Of a stretch of 64,000 nt of DNA, positions 43,752 through 50,908 are shown piece after piece. Source of the stretch: Elusimicrobiales bacterium (GTDB lineage Bacteria; Elusimicrobiota; Elusimicrobia; Elusimicrobiales; UBA9959); the NCBI GenBank assembly GCA_028713125.1, contig JAQTOU010000008.1:62001-126000 (forward strand), given 5' to 3'. The notes below the pieces were generated by a model. It was not told where the DNA came from. It searched no databases and worked only from the letters and a program-made list of their open reading frames with translations. A program made the position numbers and the translations under genes. Position 1 is the first letter of the stretch, and the number at the start of each line of letters is the position of its first letter.

Positions 43752-44596
43752 TAGTCAACCCTCCCGCGGGCAAATTCAGCGGCCCTTTCCAGGGCGTCCA
43801 GCAGCGAGACTTCGGCCAGCTGCCTCATATAGTCCGCGCTCATCCCTTCGCGCACGTTCCATTTAGCGGCGGTCCCGCCTGCCGCGGCGGCCTTCTTGAA
43901 AACGTCGGTAACGGCCTCGCGGCCGACCAGCGCGGCCTCGACCTCGGGCAGCCGCTTCGGGAAAGGTATCGCGCTCCCGGCTGCCACGCGGGCAGACTTG
44001 ATCGTAGTGCCGTCGAGTTCCAGCAGGGCGGCGATGGTGACCAGGGAGAAAGCGGCCGCGTTACGGTTGGCCTTCACGGAACCGAAGCCGTGCTGCGCTT
44101 TCAGGACCGGGATCTTTACGGCGGTGAGGAGGTTTCCTCCGCTGAAAAGCCTGGCGGGCTGGGACGAGAAAAATTCGTCGGCGCCCATCTCGCTTTCCTT
44201 GCCGGAGTAGATGACCATGCGCGCGTTCATCGCGAGCAGCACCACGGGCAGGTCCGCCCAGGGGAAGACGCGGCAGATATTGCCGCCGATGGTGGAAACG
44301 TTGCGGATCTGGTGGGTTGAAATGCGCCGGCAGATCTCATGCATGGCCCAGCGGGGGCTTCTGTAGCGCTGGATGTCGGAGAGAGGGGTGGCGGCGCCGA
44401 TGGAGAAGAAGCCGCCTTTCCGGCGGATGAAGGAAAGGCCGAGGCCGGTAAGGTCAACGGCGGTGACCGGGGTCTTGCTCTGCATGAAATGGAGCGCGGT
44501 TCCGCCGGCAAGCGGCATGCCCTTGGGCCCAAGTTCGCGCAGAGCTTTTCGCGCCTCGGCCAGGCTGGCCGGGCGGATGAATTCAGATAATTTCAT
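43751..44596 (-). CDS. Molybdenum hydroxylase FAD-binding medium subunit
   Basis: 281 residues. FAD_binding_5 features PLAGGTALHFMQ (near residue 32) and STIGGNICRVFPWADLP (near 105) are present, followed by the CO-dehydrogenase flavoprotein C-terminal domain. It is the YgfM/CoxM-type subunit that hands electrons to an external acceptor. It is the first gene of the minus-strand operon; the upstream 100 bases hold no clear promoter. Confidence 0.93.
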   Translation of the reverse strand: MKLSEFIRPASLAEARKALRELGPKGMPLAGGTALHFMQSKTPVTAVDLTGLGLSFIRRKGGFFSIGAATPLSDIQRYRSPRWAMHEICRRISTHQIRNVSTIGGNICRVFPWADLPVVLLAMNARMVIYSGKESEMGADEFFSSQPARLFSGGNLLTAVKIPVLKAQHGFGSVKANRNAAAFSLVTIAALLELDGTTIKSARVAAGSAIPFPKRLPEVEAALVGREAVTDVFKKAAAAGGTAAKWNVREGMSADYMRQLAEVSLLDALERAAEFARGRVD

Positions 44597-44697
44597 AGAT
44601 GTTCCATTTAGAAAATACTGGCAAATTCCTCAAGTGAAAATATAGCAGATTCCGCGGCGGGCATAAAGCGCCTTTTTAAACCGGTATGAACGCCAAG

Positions 44698-46002
44698 TTA
44701 TTTCTTTGATTCTACGACGGCTTTCACCATTTCGTCCCAGTAGGTGGCGGCGGAAAACGCCAGGTATTCGTACTTGGCTTTGTAGTTCATGTAGAAGATA
44801 GGGAAGTAAACCGAGAGCCCGTTGGAGTCCTTGGACTTATAGCCCACCGCGTCGTTCCGGGCCACCAGCTTTTCGGAGAGTAAAACTATTATCTCCCTCG
44901 CCGCCTCTTTCACCGCCGGGGTGGGCGTATTGTCATAGTAAAGCTTCATCAGCTGGTAGAGGTCGCGCGCGTCCTCGTCGTCGTAGGAGCGCAGGCCGAA
45001 TTTTTTATCGTGGTAAAGCTTCATGTCGGCGGGGGAAGCCGCCACAAGGCGGGCGAACTTATCCATCTTCGCGGCCATCTCCGCCGCGTGGGCGGGGCGC
45101 ACGATGGACATGGTGACCGACTGCTGCTGCGGCCCGCTCCCGTAGTATTCGGAGAAGCCTTTCATTATCGACTGCGCGGCGGAGAAAGCGTCTCCGGGGG
45201 CCGCGGCCAGGGCCTTCAGGAAAACCTCGTAATTATACCCGCTCCCGGGCGTGGTTTCCTGCGAGCCTACTATGTATTCGGCGGAATCCTTAAGCTCATA
45301 GATCACTTCCATGGTCTGCATAAGGCAGGCGTCGGAGGCGTAGACATTTACGCCGCCGCCGGCTTTGATAGCCTGGGCCAGTTCGGCGGGGGATATATGG
45401 TTTCCGGAAACTTCGTCGTAGGAGATCCCCTTGGGCGCGCCGGGCGGGGGCTTCACCCCGCGCCAGCCGCTGCCGTGGCCGCCCACGACCAGGAGGTATT
45501 TCTCGGCCGGGTAATTAGCCTTGCCCCAGGAGATGAATTCCGCCAGGTGCTTCCAGTCGCCCATGTCCGCGTCCGGATAATAAGCAAGCGCCGGGGAATT
45601 TATGGTCAGCGGGTCGGAATCTTTTTTTATAAGGAAGCGGCGCACGCCGGTCCAGTCGGCCTGCGGCGGCAGAGGCTCCTGGACGCTGGCGAAAGGGTTA
45701 AAGGGGGGGTCGCATTTGATGCGGCCCATCTCGACCACCACGTTCACCCTGTCCGTGGAGCCGGCGGCTTCCATCTCGTTAACGTCCTTTATCGCCTCAA
45801 GGCCCAGATTATTGCGGGCGCTCACATAGATAAGCACCGTCCATTTTTTCGAGGAGGCGGGGCGCCCGGGGTCCGGTGCCGCCGGAACTTCAGTCGCGGG
45901 CAGGTTTTTGGCGCCGAGAGTTTCAAGCTGAAAAGCGCGCGCCTGGGGAACGATGAAAAACAGGAGAGAAAGCAAAGCGTTAGGGAAAGATATTCTTTTC
46001 AC
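44698..46002 (-). CDS. Secreted clostripain-family (C11) cysteine peptidase
   Basis: 434 residues with a GTG start at 46000-46002 and a signal peptide (LLSLLFFIVPQARA). A linker with PATEVPAAP follows, then the caspase-like C11 domain, starting WTVLIYVSARNNLG. The catalytic dyad is His176 in GGHGSGW and Cys226 in SDACLMQTMEV. C11 enzymes usually cleave after Arg or Lys and act outside the cytoplasm. TATAAT at 46009-46014 is only 6 bases before the GTG, so the transcript is probably leaderless. The gene stands alone. Confidence 0.9.
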   Translation of the reverse strand: MKRISFPNALLSLLFFIVPQARAFQLETLGAKNLPATEVPAAPDPGRPASSKKWTVLIYVSARNNLGLEAIKDVNEMEAAGSTDRVNVVVEMGRIKCDPPFNPFASVQEPLPPQADWTGVRRFLIKKDSDPLTINSPALAYYPDADMGDWKHLAEFISWGKANYPAEKYLLVVGGHGSGWRGVKPPPGAPKGISYDEVSGNHISPAELAQAIKAGGGVNVYASDACLMQTMEVIYELKDSAEYIVGSQETTPGSGYNYEVFLKALAAAPGDAFSAAQSIMKGFSEYYGSGPQQQSVTMSIVRPAHAAEMAAKMDKFARLVAASPADMKLYHDKKFGLRSYDDEDARDLYQLMKLYYDNTPTPAVKEAAREIIVLLSEKLVARNDAVGYKSKDSNGLSVYFPIFYMNYKAKYEYLAFSAATYWDEMVKAVVESKK

Positions 46003-46008
46003 GCTTAT

Positions 46009-46014
46009 ATTATA
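46009..46014 (-). promoter_or_regulatory. TATAAT -10 box placed for a leaderless transcript
   Basis: On the minus strand, TATAAT-ATAAGC-GTG: six bases separate the hexamer from the start codon of the clostripain-family gene, so transcription would start at or next to the codon. No ribosome site exists in those six bases and no -35 box is clear. Confidence 0.6.
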
Positions 46015-46044
46015 GACCCTTTACCGGAGTTGCCGCCTGAGCAT

Positions 46045-46071
46045 AAAGGGGTAAGTCCGGGCGGGACCTTT
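46045..46071 (-). repeat. Dyad element CCCAAAGGTCC upstream of the clostripain-family gene
   Basis: On the minus strand AAAGGTCC ... GGAC ... CCTTT forms a nested hairpin (plus-strand AAAGG at 46045-46049 with CCTTT at 46067-46071; GTCC with GGAC inside). CCCAAAGGTCC is the same text as at 47231-47240 on the plus strand. It lies in the 87-base gap before the protease gene. Confidence 0.45.
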
Positions 46072-46089
46072 GGGAAAACCTGCGAACGG

Positions 46090-47172
46090 CTAATTACCAA
46101 GCATCCTCATTATCCCCAGTTCCCCGCGGTATTTTACCGCCGCCAGGACCAGGAAGGCCAGTATCGCGGCGACGACGAAGGCGAAAGTATCGGAGTTCAC
46201 CATGCCCCTGGGCGGCGGGGGGAGGACAAGATTCTCCTGCCGCTCGCGCACATAGTCGGCGTAGATATCGCAGGCCGAGATCAGGTAGATGGGCCGCAGG
46301 AACATCATGATCACCCCGGTCGAGATGACGATAGGCACGCCGGCCCAGAAATAAAATTTGTAGATCTGGCTCTCCACTGGCGCCTTGAAGTCCGCCAGCT
46401 GGGGGTACTTGATGAACATGACTATGGTTCCTATATAAGTTCCTATTCCTATTATCCAGCAAAGCGCGGAATAGCCGCTGCGCAGGATCATCACGTCCAC
46501 CGTCTTTGCGCGCACCAGGCCCACCGAGCGTTTCCCCGCGTCGATAAGCCCGCGGCCGGTCACCAAGCCCGGCAAAATCCCGATAGTAGCCACTTTCCAG
46601 GCGTAATAAAGCGCCTCGCTCATCGCTTTTTCCAGCGGGGTGCGCCTGTCGTTCTTCTTCGGCAGGCGGTCGAGGATGCGGTTCACCGTCCACCAGCCGT
46701 CTATCCAATGGAAGATCCAGAGCGGCCAGGCGCGCGGCAGCACCATCTTAAGGCAGGCGGCTATGGTAGACTCCCTGCCCAGCCGGTGCTGCACGTGCAC
46801 GGCGCCCATGCAGCCGGACAGGATCCCGAGCGGGAAGGCGACCAGGCCGACGCATACGAAGGACCAGAGAAAGAGGATCAGGTCGGGCAGGGAAGCCTTC
46901 CTGGAGTGTTCCGACATCTTCCACACTTCCTCAGGGATCCACCCTATCATCTGCACCCAGAGAAAATAGCCCGCCGCTATGCAGATCCACTGCAGCAGCG
47001 AGAAAGTTATGAGTTCCTTCTCCGTCAGGATCAGCATCGCGCCGAACTTGATCCGCGCCATGAAACCGGAAAGACCGGCGCCCAGAGTGGGACGTGAGTC
47101 GCTCATTAAAGGCGAGGCGGAGATCTCGGCCCGCACCGTTTCCATCTCGGAGAAATATTGTTTCAGGCTCAT
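46090..47172 (-). CDS. Integral membrane protein of unknown function
   Basis: 360 residues if started at ATG 47172, 364 if at 47184. About seven hydrophobic segments, for example ITFSLLQWICIAAGYFLW and LILFLWSFVCVGLVAFPLG. A Trp- and His-rich loop (PLWIFHWIDGWW) lies near residue 150. I recognise no family. TATGAT (47180-47185) overlaps the 47184 ATG and would place the mRNA start next to 47172, which favours the later start. There are no co-directional partners close by; the clostripain-family gene follows after 87 bases. Confidence 0.8.
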   Translation of the reverse strand: MSLKQYFSEMETVRAEISASPLMSDSRPTLGAGLSGFMARIKFGAMLILTEKELITFSLLQWICIAAGYFLWVQMIGWIPEEVWKMSEHSRKASLPDLILFLWSFVCVGLVAFPLGILSGCMGAVHVQHRLGRESTIAACLKMVLPRAWPLWIFHWIDGWWTVNRILDRLPKKNDRRTPLEKAMSEALYYAWKVATIGILPGLVTGRGLIDAGKRSVGLVRAKTVDVMILRSGYSALCWIIGIGTYIGTIVMFIKYPQLADFKAPVESQIYKFYFWAGVPIVISTGVIMMFLRPIYLISACDIYADYVRERQENLVLPPPPRGMVNSDTFAFVVAAILAFLVLAAVKYRGELGIMRMLGN

Positions 47173-47179
47173 AGCGTAA

Positions 47180-47185
47180 ATCATA
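47180..47185 (-). promoter_or_regulatory. TATGAT -10 box, near-leaderless for the orphan membrane protein
   Basis: On the minus strand, TATGAT-TTACGCT-ATG(47172), seven bases. It overlaps the earlier in-frame ATG at 47184, which would then not be in the mRNA. This is the reason for preferring the 47172 start. Confidence 0.4.
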
Positions 47186-47232
47186 TCAAAAGGCGGATTC
47201 AGGTTTGAAGCGGCAGGTTTTACCTGTTGCCC

Positions 47233-47260
47233 AAAGGTCCTAATTTCGTCTAGGTCCTTT
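47233..47260 (+). repeat. Dyad element AAAGGTCCTA ... TAGGTCCTTT upstream of the lipoprotein gene
   Basis: AAAGGTCCTA (47233-47242) and AGGTCCTTT (47252-47260) lie 150-120 bases upstream of the lipoprotein start, matching the elements near 22843 and 46045. A further GGGCCC follows at 47275-47280. Function unknown. Confidence 0.5.
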
Positions 47261-47383
47261 TACAGGCTTTCTCTGGGCCCTAAGCCGCTATCGGTCCGGC
47301 GGTATTGTTTTGTTTACTTGATACTGAAGCTGAACACCATAGTTTTGCACCAAATCATAGCGGGGAAAATTAGGAGACAATTA

Positions 47384-48196
47384 ATGAAACAGAGAATATT
47401 CGCTAGTGTAGGTATCGCGGCGATGATGGCCGTCCTGGCCGGCTGCGACGAGATAAAATTCAACGGTTCCCTGGGCGTCACCGAGCCGATGACCTTCACC
47501 CAGTCAAGGGGCCCCGCTAACGGCCGCCTCGTAGAGGTGGACTTATCCAGGGCCGGCGGAACCGCCGTCCTGAACCCGGGCCAGTACTCTACCAAGATCA
47601 TCATGGGCCAGTCCGGCCAGGATAAACTGATGACGATGGAAGTTTCCAACGCCAATCCCGCCACTGTGATCAAAATGAAGTTCGACAAGAACATCAATAT
47701 CGGCGAGAATTTCACCCTCACCGCCGCGCAGCTCGGGCAGAACTTCGACATGACCGGAACCCTGATCACCAAAGTGACCAGGACCCCCGAAGAGTCCGCT
47801 TGGGAATATTGCACTACCCAGTACCCCCAGACGGTTTGCCGCTCCGCCAAGAGCGCCGATCCCGCTGCGGAAAAAGCGACCGCCGAGATCTCCAAACTCG
47901 ACTCCAACGTCGTAGCCGGCGAGATCCCCTCCGTGCCCAACCCTCAGTATCGCCCGTACCCCGGCCAGTTCCCCGGTCAGTATCCCGGCCAGTTCAACAA
48001 TCCTCCCGTGCATACGCCCAATTGCAGCACCGTCTGGGTCAACCGCCCCGGCAATATGCAGGTGCGCTTCTACTACGAAACCACAACCCGGGACATCAAC
48101 GCCAAGTTCGTGCAGGGCGAGAAGAACCTTGCCAACTACGCGGGCCAGGCCTCCGATACGCGCAAGGTCAATACGTACCAGGGTTCCTGCTACTGA
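47384..48196 (+). CDS. Putative outer-membrane or periplasmic lipoprotein
   Basis: 270 residues from the ATG at 47384 (TAGGAGA upstream). The signal peptide ends in the lipobox LAGC with Cys near residue 21. The following 160 residues are beta-rich. A Pro/Gln/Gly/Tyr segment repeats PGQ (FPGQYPGQ, near residues 192-205), then a domain with four Cys, probably disulfides in the periplasm. I recognise no family. It stands alone between a dyad-containing leader and a strong terminator, so it is its own transcription unit. Confidence 0.82.
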   Translation: MKQRIFASVGIAAMMAVLAGCDEIKFNGSLGVTEPMTFTQSRGPANGRLVEVDLSRAGGTAVLNPGQYSTKIIMGQSGQDKLMTMEVSNANPATVIKMKFDKNINIGENFTLTAAQLGQNFDMTGTLITKVTRTPEESAWEYCTTQYPQTVCRSAKSADPAAEKATAEISKLDSNVVAGEIPSVPNPQYRPYPGQFPGQYPGQFNNPPVHTPNCSTVWVNRPGNMQVRFYYETTTRDINAKFVQGEKNLANYAGQASDTRKVNTYQGSCY

Positions 48197-48227
48197 TAGC
48201 TTAACCGCAGCGTAAGTAAAATAAAAA

Positions 48228-48257
48228 GCCGGGCTCCGAAAGGGGCCCGGTTTTTTT
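48228..48257 (+). terminator. Rho-independent terminator of the lipoprotein gene
   Basis: CCGGGCTCC (48229-48237), GAAA tetraloop, GGGGCCCGG (48242-48250), T7. One G-T pair in a 9-bp stem. An A-run precedes it, so it may also act on the converging minus-strand gene. Confidence 0.92.
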
Positions 48258-48313
48258 GCGGGTGAAATGGGCAGGCGGAAAACCGGCGGTAAACTTATTT
48301 ATCTTCCCGGGTA

Positions 48314-50281
48314 TCAGTTCTTTCCGCGGCTTTTAGCCGCGAGGCCCTTCCTTAAAGTGGCTGCCAGTTCGGTAAATCGGGGGCTGCCCGCGCCGCCGGC
48401 TATCTTTTCCAGCTCGGCGTCGGCTTCTTCATCTTTGCCGTCGCAGGCGAGAAGAAAAGCTTTTACATACTGGCCATTGGAGAGCGAGGGGAAGAATCTT
48501 ATGGTTTTAAGCAGCTCTTCGCGCGCGCCTTCCCTGTTCCCGGAAAGCAGCAGCGCCGAAGCCAGATTTGCCCGGCAAAGGCCGCAGTAAGGATATTTAT
48601 CGAGAGTCTCCCGCAGCATAAGCTGCGCGTCATGGGGCCGCCCTTTCTTGAGAAGATCGGACGCTCTGGCGTTCAGCTCAAGGGATCTTTCGGAAGTGCC
48701 CGCCGCATAAAAGCCGATCTTCACTGGAACGCTTTTTCTTGTTTCAATATCGGCCCAGCCTGTGTAAAACGAGTGGGGGAAAGAACTCTCAAGCCATGGA
48801 GCGTAGTCCCCGGCCGCCGGCGCGGCCCGGCAGTATTCCGGGTCTCCTACTGTTTCGTTAAAGACCTGGTTCCTGAGCGGAGCGTAAATGTAAAGTTCGT
48901 TTCCCGCCGCTGAGCTTGCTGCGTCGTAAACCGGGAAATAACCCTTCAGCAGGGAGCTCATAGGGTCGCCGCACGGGTACAGGATCAATTCCCCGTCTTC
49001 AGGCCAGGCCTTCTTCGCCGCGGCCAGAAAAGCCAGCTCCCTGTCATTGCTGCGCAGCTCCGTGTTAAGGCCGACGGCGGCCCTGACGTTTAGAAAGACA
49101 TAGGCGCATATGAAAATTCCGCAAAGCGCCGCAAATACATATTTATTAAACCCAAGCGCGGCCCAGAGTTTTTCCAGCCCCGCAAGGCCCGAAGCGAACA
49201 GGAAGACAAAAGGAATTAAAAAATATAGCTGGTGTCTCATCAGGTGAAGGGGGTATTCATCCGCCGGCTTATAGATAGACGAGAAATATGCCGCCCAGAC
49301 GGCGAGCGCTGCCATGAACAAGATCGCCGCCCGGCGGCGTTCACCGGCCAGCAGGGCGCCAGCCAGGCCAAGCAGACCGAAAAAAGCGGTAAAGCCCGCG
49401 GCAAGCGCTTTCCCGTGGCCGGCTACGACCCCGAAGCCGCGCTCGCCAAGCTGGTACAGGAAGTTGGCCAGCGGGGTAAAGACGCCGCCAAGGAGGGAGC
49501 GCGGCGAGGTGTCTATCGAGTGCAATTTAAATCCCCAGACAACCAGTAAAACGGTAAAAAATACGAAGAGCCCGAGGTTTGGCGGCGACCTCCACTCTTT
49601 GCGCCCGGAGTATTCGCGGCCGGTAAGTATTCCGAGAAGAAATAAAAGATTCACTGGAACGAATTCATACCTGGCGAAAGCTGTCAGGACGAGGGAGCAG
49701 CCCAGCCAAAGGACATGCCGCGGCTTCAGCTCTTCGGCCCTGAAGGCCTCCGCGAGCGCAAGCAGGGAGAGGAACCAGATGAACACATTGGCGGGAGTTG
49801 AGGAGAAGGTGTTTGCGTTGAGCAGGGCGAGGAAATTGAAAGCGAAAAAAACGCAGGAAAAGAAGGAGACAGCGAGGCCCGCCCCGAGCCGCCTTAAGCC
49901 GGAAAAGAAAAGCAGGACGGAAGCGGCTTGCAGGAGCCTGTTCTTCCAGAGAAGGGCGTTGAGCGAATAGCCGCTTAAAAGATTGGAGGCCAGGTCCGTA
50001 AAAAGCGGGGAGACCTCCTTAAAGGAGAAGATCATCCTTAAGTCCGGAGGAAAGAAGCCGGCGCAGATTAGCGAGAGATCATGCTCATTGTCGTAGCCAC
50101 TGCGCGGGGGGAGCAGCAGCGCCGCCGCCACGGCCAGGACGCCTATCGCCAAAGGGAGGAGGAGAGCCGCGGCCGGGGAGGACTCCTCCTCGAGCCGCCG
50201 GCGTAAAAACAGCCATAGAAAGCCGAGCGAGAGCAGCCAGCTGGTAAAGATGCTTAAATAGAGCGCCAATTCGAACGGCAT
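48314..50281 (-). CDS. Polytopic membrane protein, glycosyltransferase-C-like, with C-terminal TPR region
   Basis: 655 residues. About eleven membrane helices fill residues 1-400; a large loop with GYDNEHDLSL after the second helix resembles the acidic first periplasmic loop of lipid-linked sugar transferases. The C-terminal third is soluble and has TPR-like helices (LLKKGRPHDAQLMLRETLDKYP). No GT family can be fixed by eye, so glycosyl transfer is an inference from topology. It is monocistronic, opposite to the lipoprotein gene. Confidence 0.72.
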   Translation of the reverse strand: MPFELALYLSIFTSWLLSLGFLWLFLRRRLEEESSPAAALLLPLAIGVLAVAAALLLPPRSGYDNEHDLSLICAGFFPPDLRMIFSFKEVSPLFTDLASNLLSGYSLNALLWKNRLLQAASVLLFFSGLRRLGAGLAVSFFSCVFFAFNFLALLNANTFSSTPANVFIWFLSLLALAEAFRAEELKPRHVLWLGCSLVLTAFARYEFVPVNLLFLLGILTGREYSGRKEWRSPPNLGLFVFFTVLLVVWGFKLHSIDTSPRSLLGGVFTPLANFLYQLGERGFGVVAGHGKALAAGFTAFFGLLGLAGALLAGERRRAAILFMAALAVWAAYFSSIYKPADEYPLHLMRHQLYFLIPFVFLFASGLAGLEKLWAALGFNKYVFAALCGIFICAYVFLNVRAAVGLNTELRSNDRELAFLAAAKKAWPEDGELILYPCGDPMSSLLKGYFPVYDAASSAAGNELYIYAPLRNQVFNETVGDPEYCRAAPAAGDYAPWLESSFPHSFYTGWADIETRKSVPVKIGFYAAGTSERSLELNARASDLLKKGRPHDAQLMLRETLDKYPYCGLCRANLASALLLSGNREGAREELLKTIRFFPSLSNGQYVKAFLLACDGKDEEADAELEKIAGGAGSPRFTELAATLRKGLAAKSRGKN

Positions 50282-50298
50282 TTCACAGCTCCAGAAAA

Positions 50299-50324
50299 AA
50301 GCCCGCTTTGGCAGCGGGCTTTTT
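50299..50324 (-). terminator. Rho-independent terminator of the rhodanese gene
   Basis: GCCCGCT (50301-50307), loop TTGGC, AGCGGGC (50313-50319), flanked by A6 and T5. It lies just after the minus-strand gene ending at 50343, so it acts mainly on that strand. Confidence 0.88.
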
Positions 50325-50342
50325 CGTTCCCGGCTCCGGGCT

Positions 50343-50834
50343 TTATTTTACTACGGGGAGACCGGCCGCCGTCCAGGCGTTGATCCCGCCCTCTATATCG
50401 TGGTACTCGGCGAAACCCAGGTCCTTCATCATAGCGAGCGCCAGCCCGCTGCGGTGGCCGCTGCGGCAGTAGATCAGGTATTTGACGTTCCTGTCCAGCT
50501 TGGAGAGCTTGTCCTTGAAATCCGTGGCTTTGAAGTCTATGACCAGGTCCGTCTTCTCTATATAGCCGGCGGCGTGCTCTTCCGGAGTGCGCACGTCTAT
50601 GAAGACGGGACGCTGCTGCTCCAGGTAATCGCGGACCTGGGCGGGCTTGATGTTCAGGGGGAAGTCCCGGTCTCCCGGCTTGGGCTCCGCAGCGGGCGCG
50701 GCGGGAACTTCGGCCGTAGCCAGGTCTTTCAAGGCGTGGGGCTTTCCGCAGCCGGTGAAAAGGCCGCCGAAATCAAAGGCGGAAGCGGCCGCGGCCGCGA
50801 ATACCACGAAAACTATGACGAGCAGTATTTTCAT
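50343..50834 (-). CDS. Exported rhodanese-domain protein
   Basis: 163 residues with a signal peptide (ILLVIVFVVFAAAAASA). A linker containing ATAEVPAAP leads to one rhodanese domain with the active-site loop CRSGHRS, Cys123, and the terminal GGINAWTAAGLPVV. Such proteins handle sulfane sulfur, here probably in the periplasm. TAAAAT at 50841-50846, six bases before the ATG, makes a leaderless mRNA likely. It is divergent from the gene at 50909. Confidence 0.9.
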   Translation of the reverse strand: MKILLVIVFVVFAAAAASAFDFGGLFTGCGKPHALKDLATAEVPAAPAAEPKPGDRDFPLNIKPAQVRDYLEQQRPVFIDVRTPEEHAAGYIEKTDLVIDFKATDFKDKLSKLDRNVKYLIYCRSGHRSGLALAMMKDLGFAEYHDIEGGINAWTAAGLPVVK

Positions 50835-50840
50835 ATTTAT

Positions 50841-50846
50841 ATTTTA
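50841..50846 (-). promoter_or_regulatory. TAAAAT -10 box placed for a leaderless transcript
   Basis: On the minus strand, TAAAAT-ATAAAT-ATG, with exactly six bases between hexamer and start codon and no ribosome-binding site, the same geometry as at 46009 and 61865. Confidence 0.55.
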
Positions 50847-50908
50847 CCAAAAATCCGCCCGCCTATTGCCGGGGCGGCGGCTTAATTTTTGTATTATATA
50901 AGTGCAAT

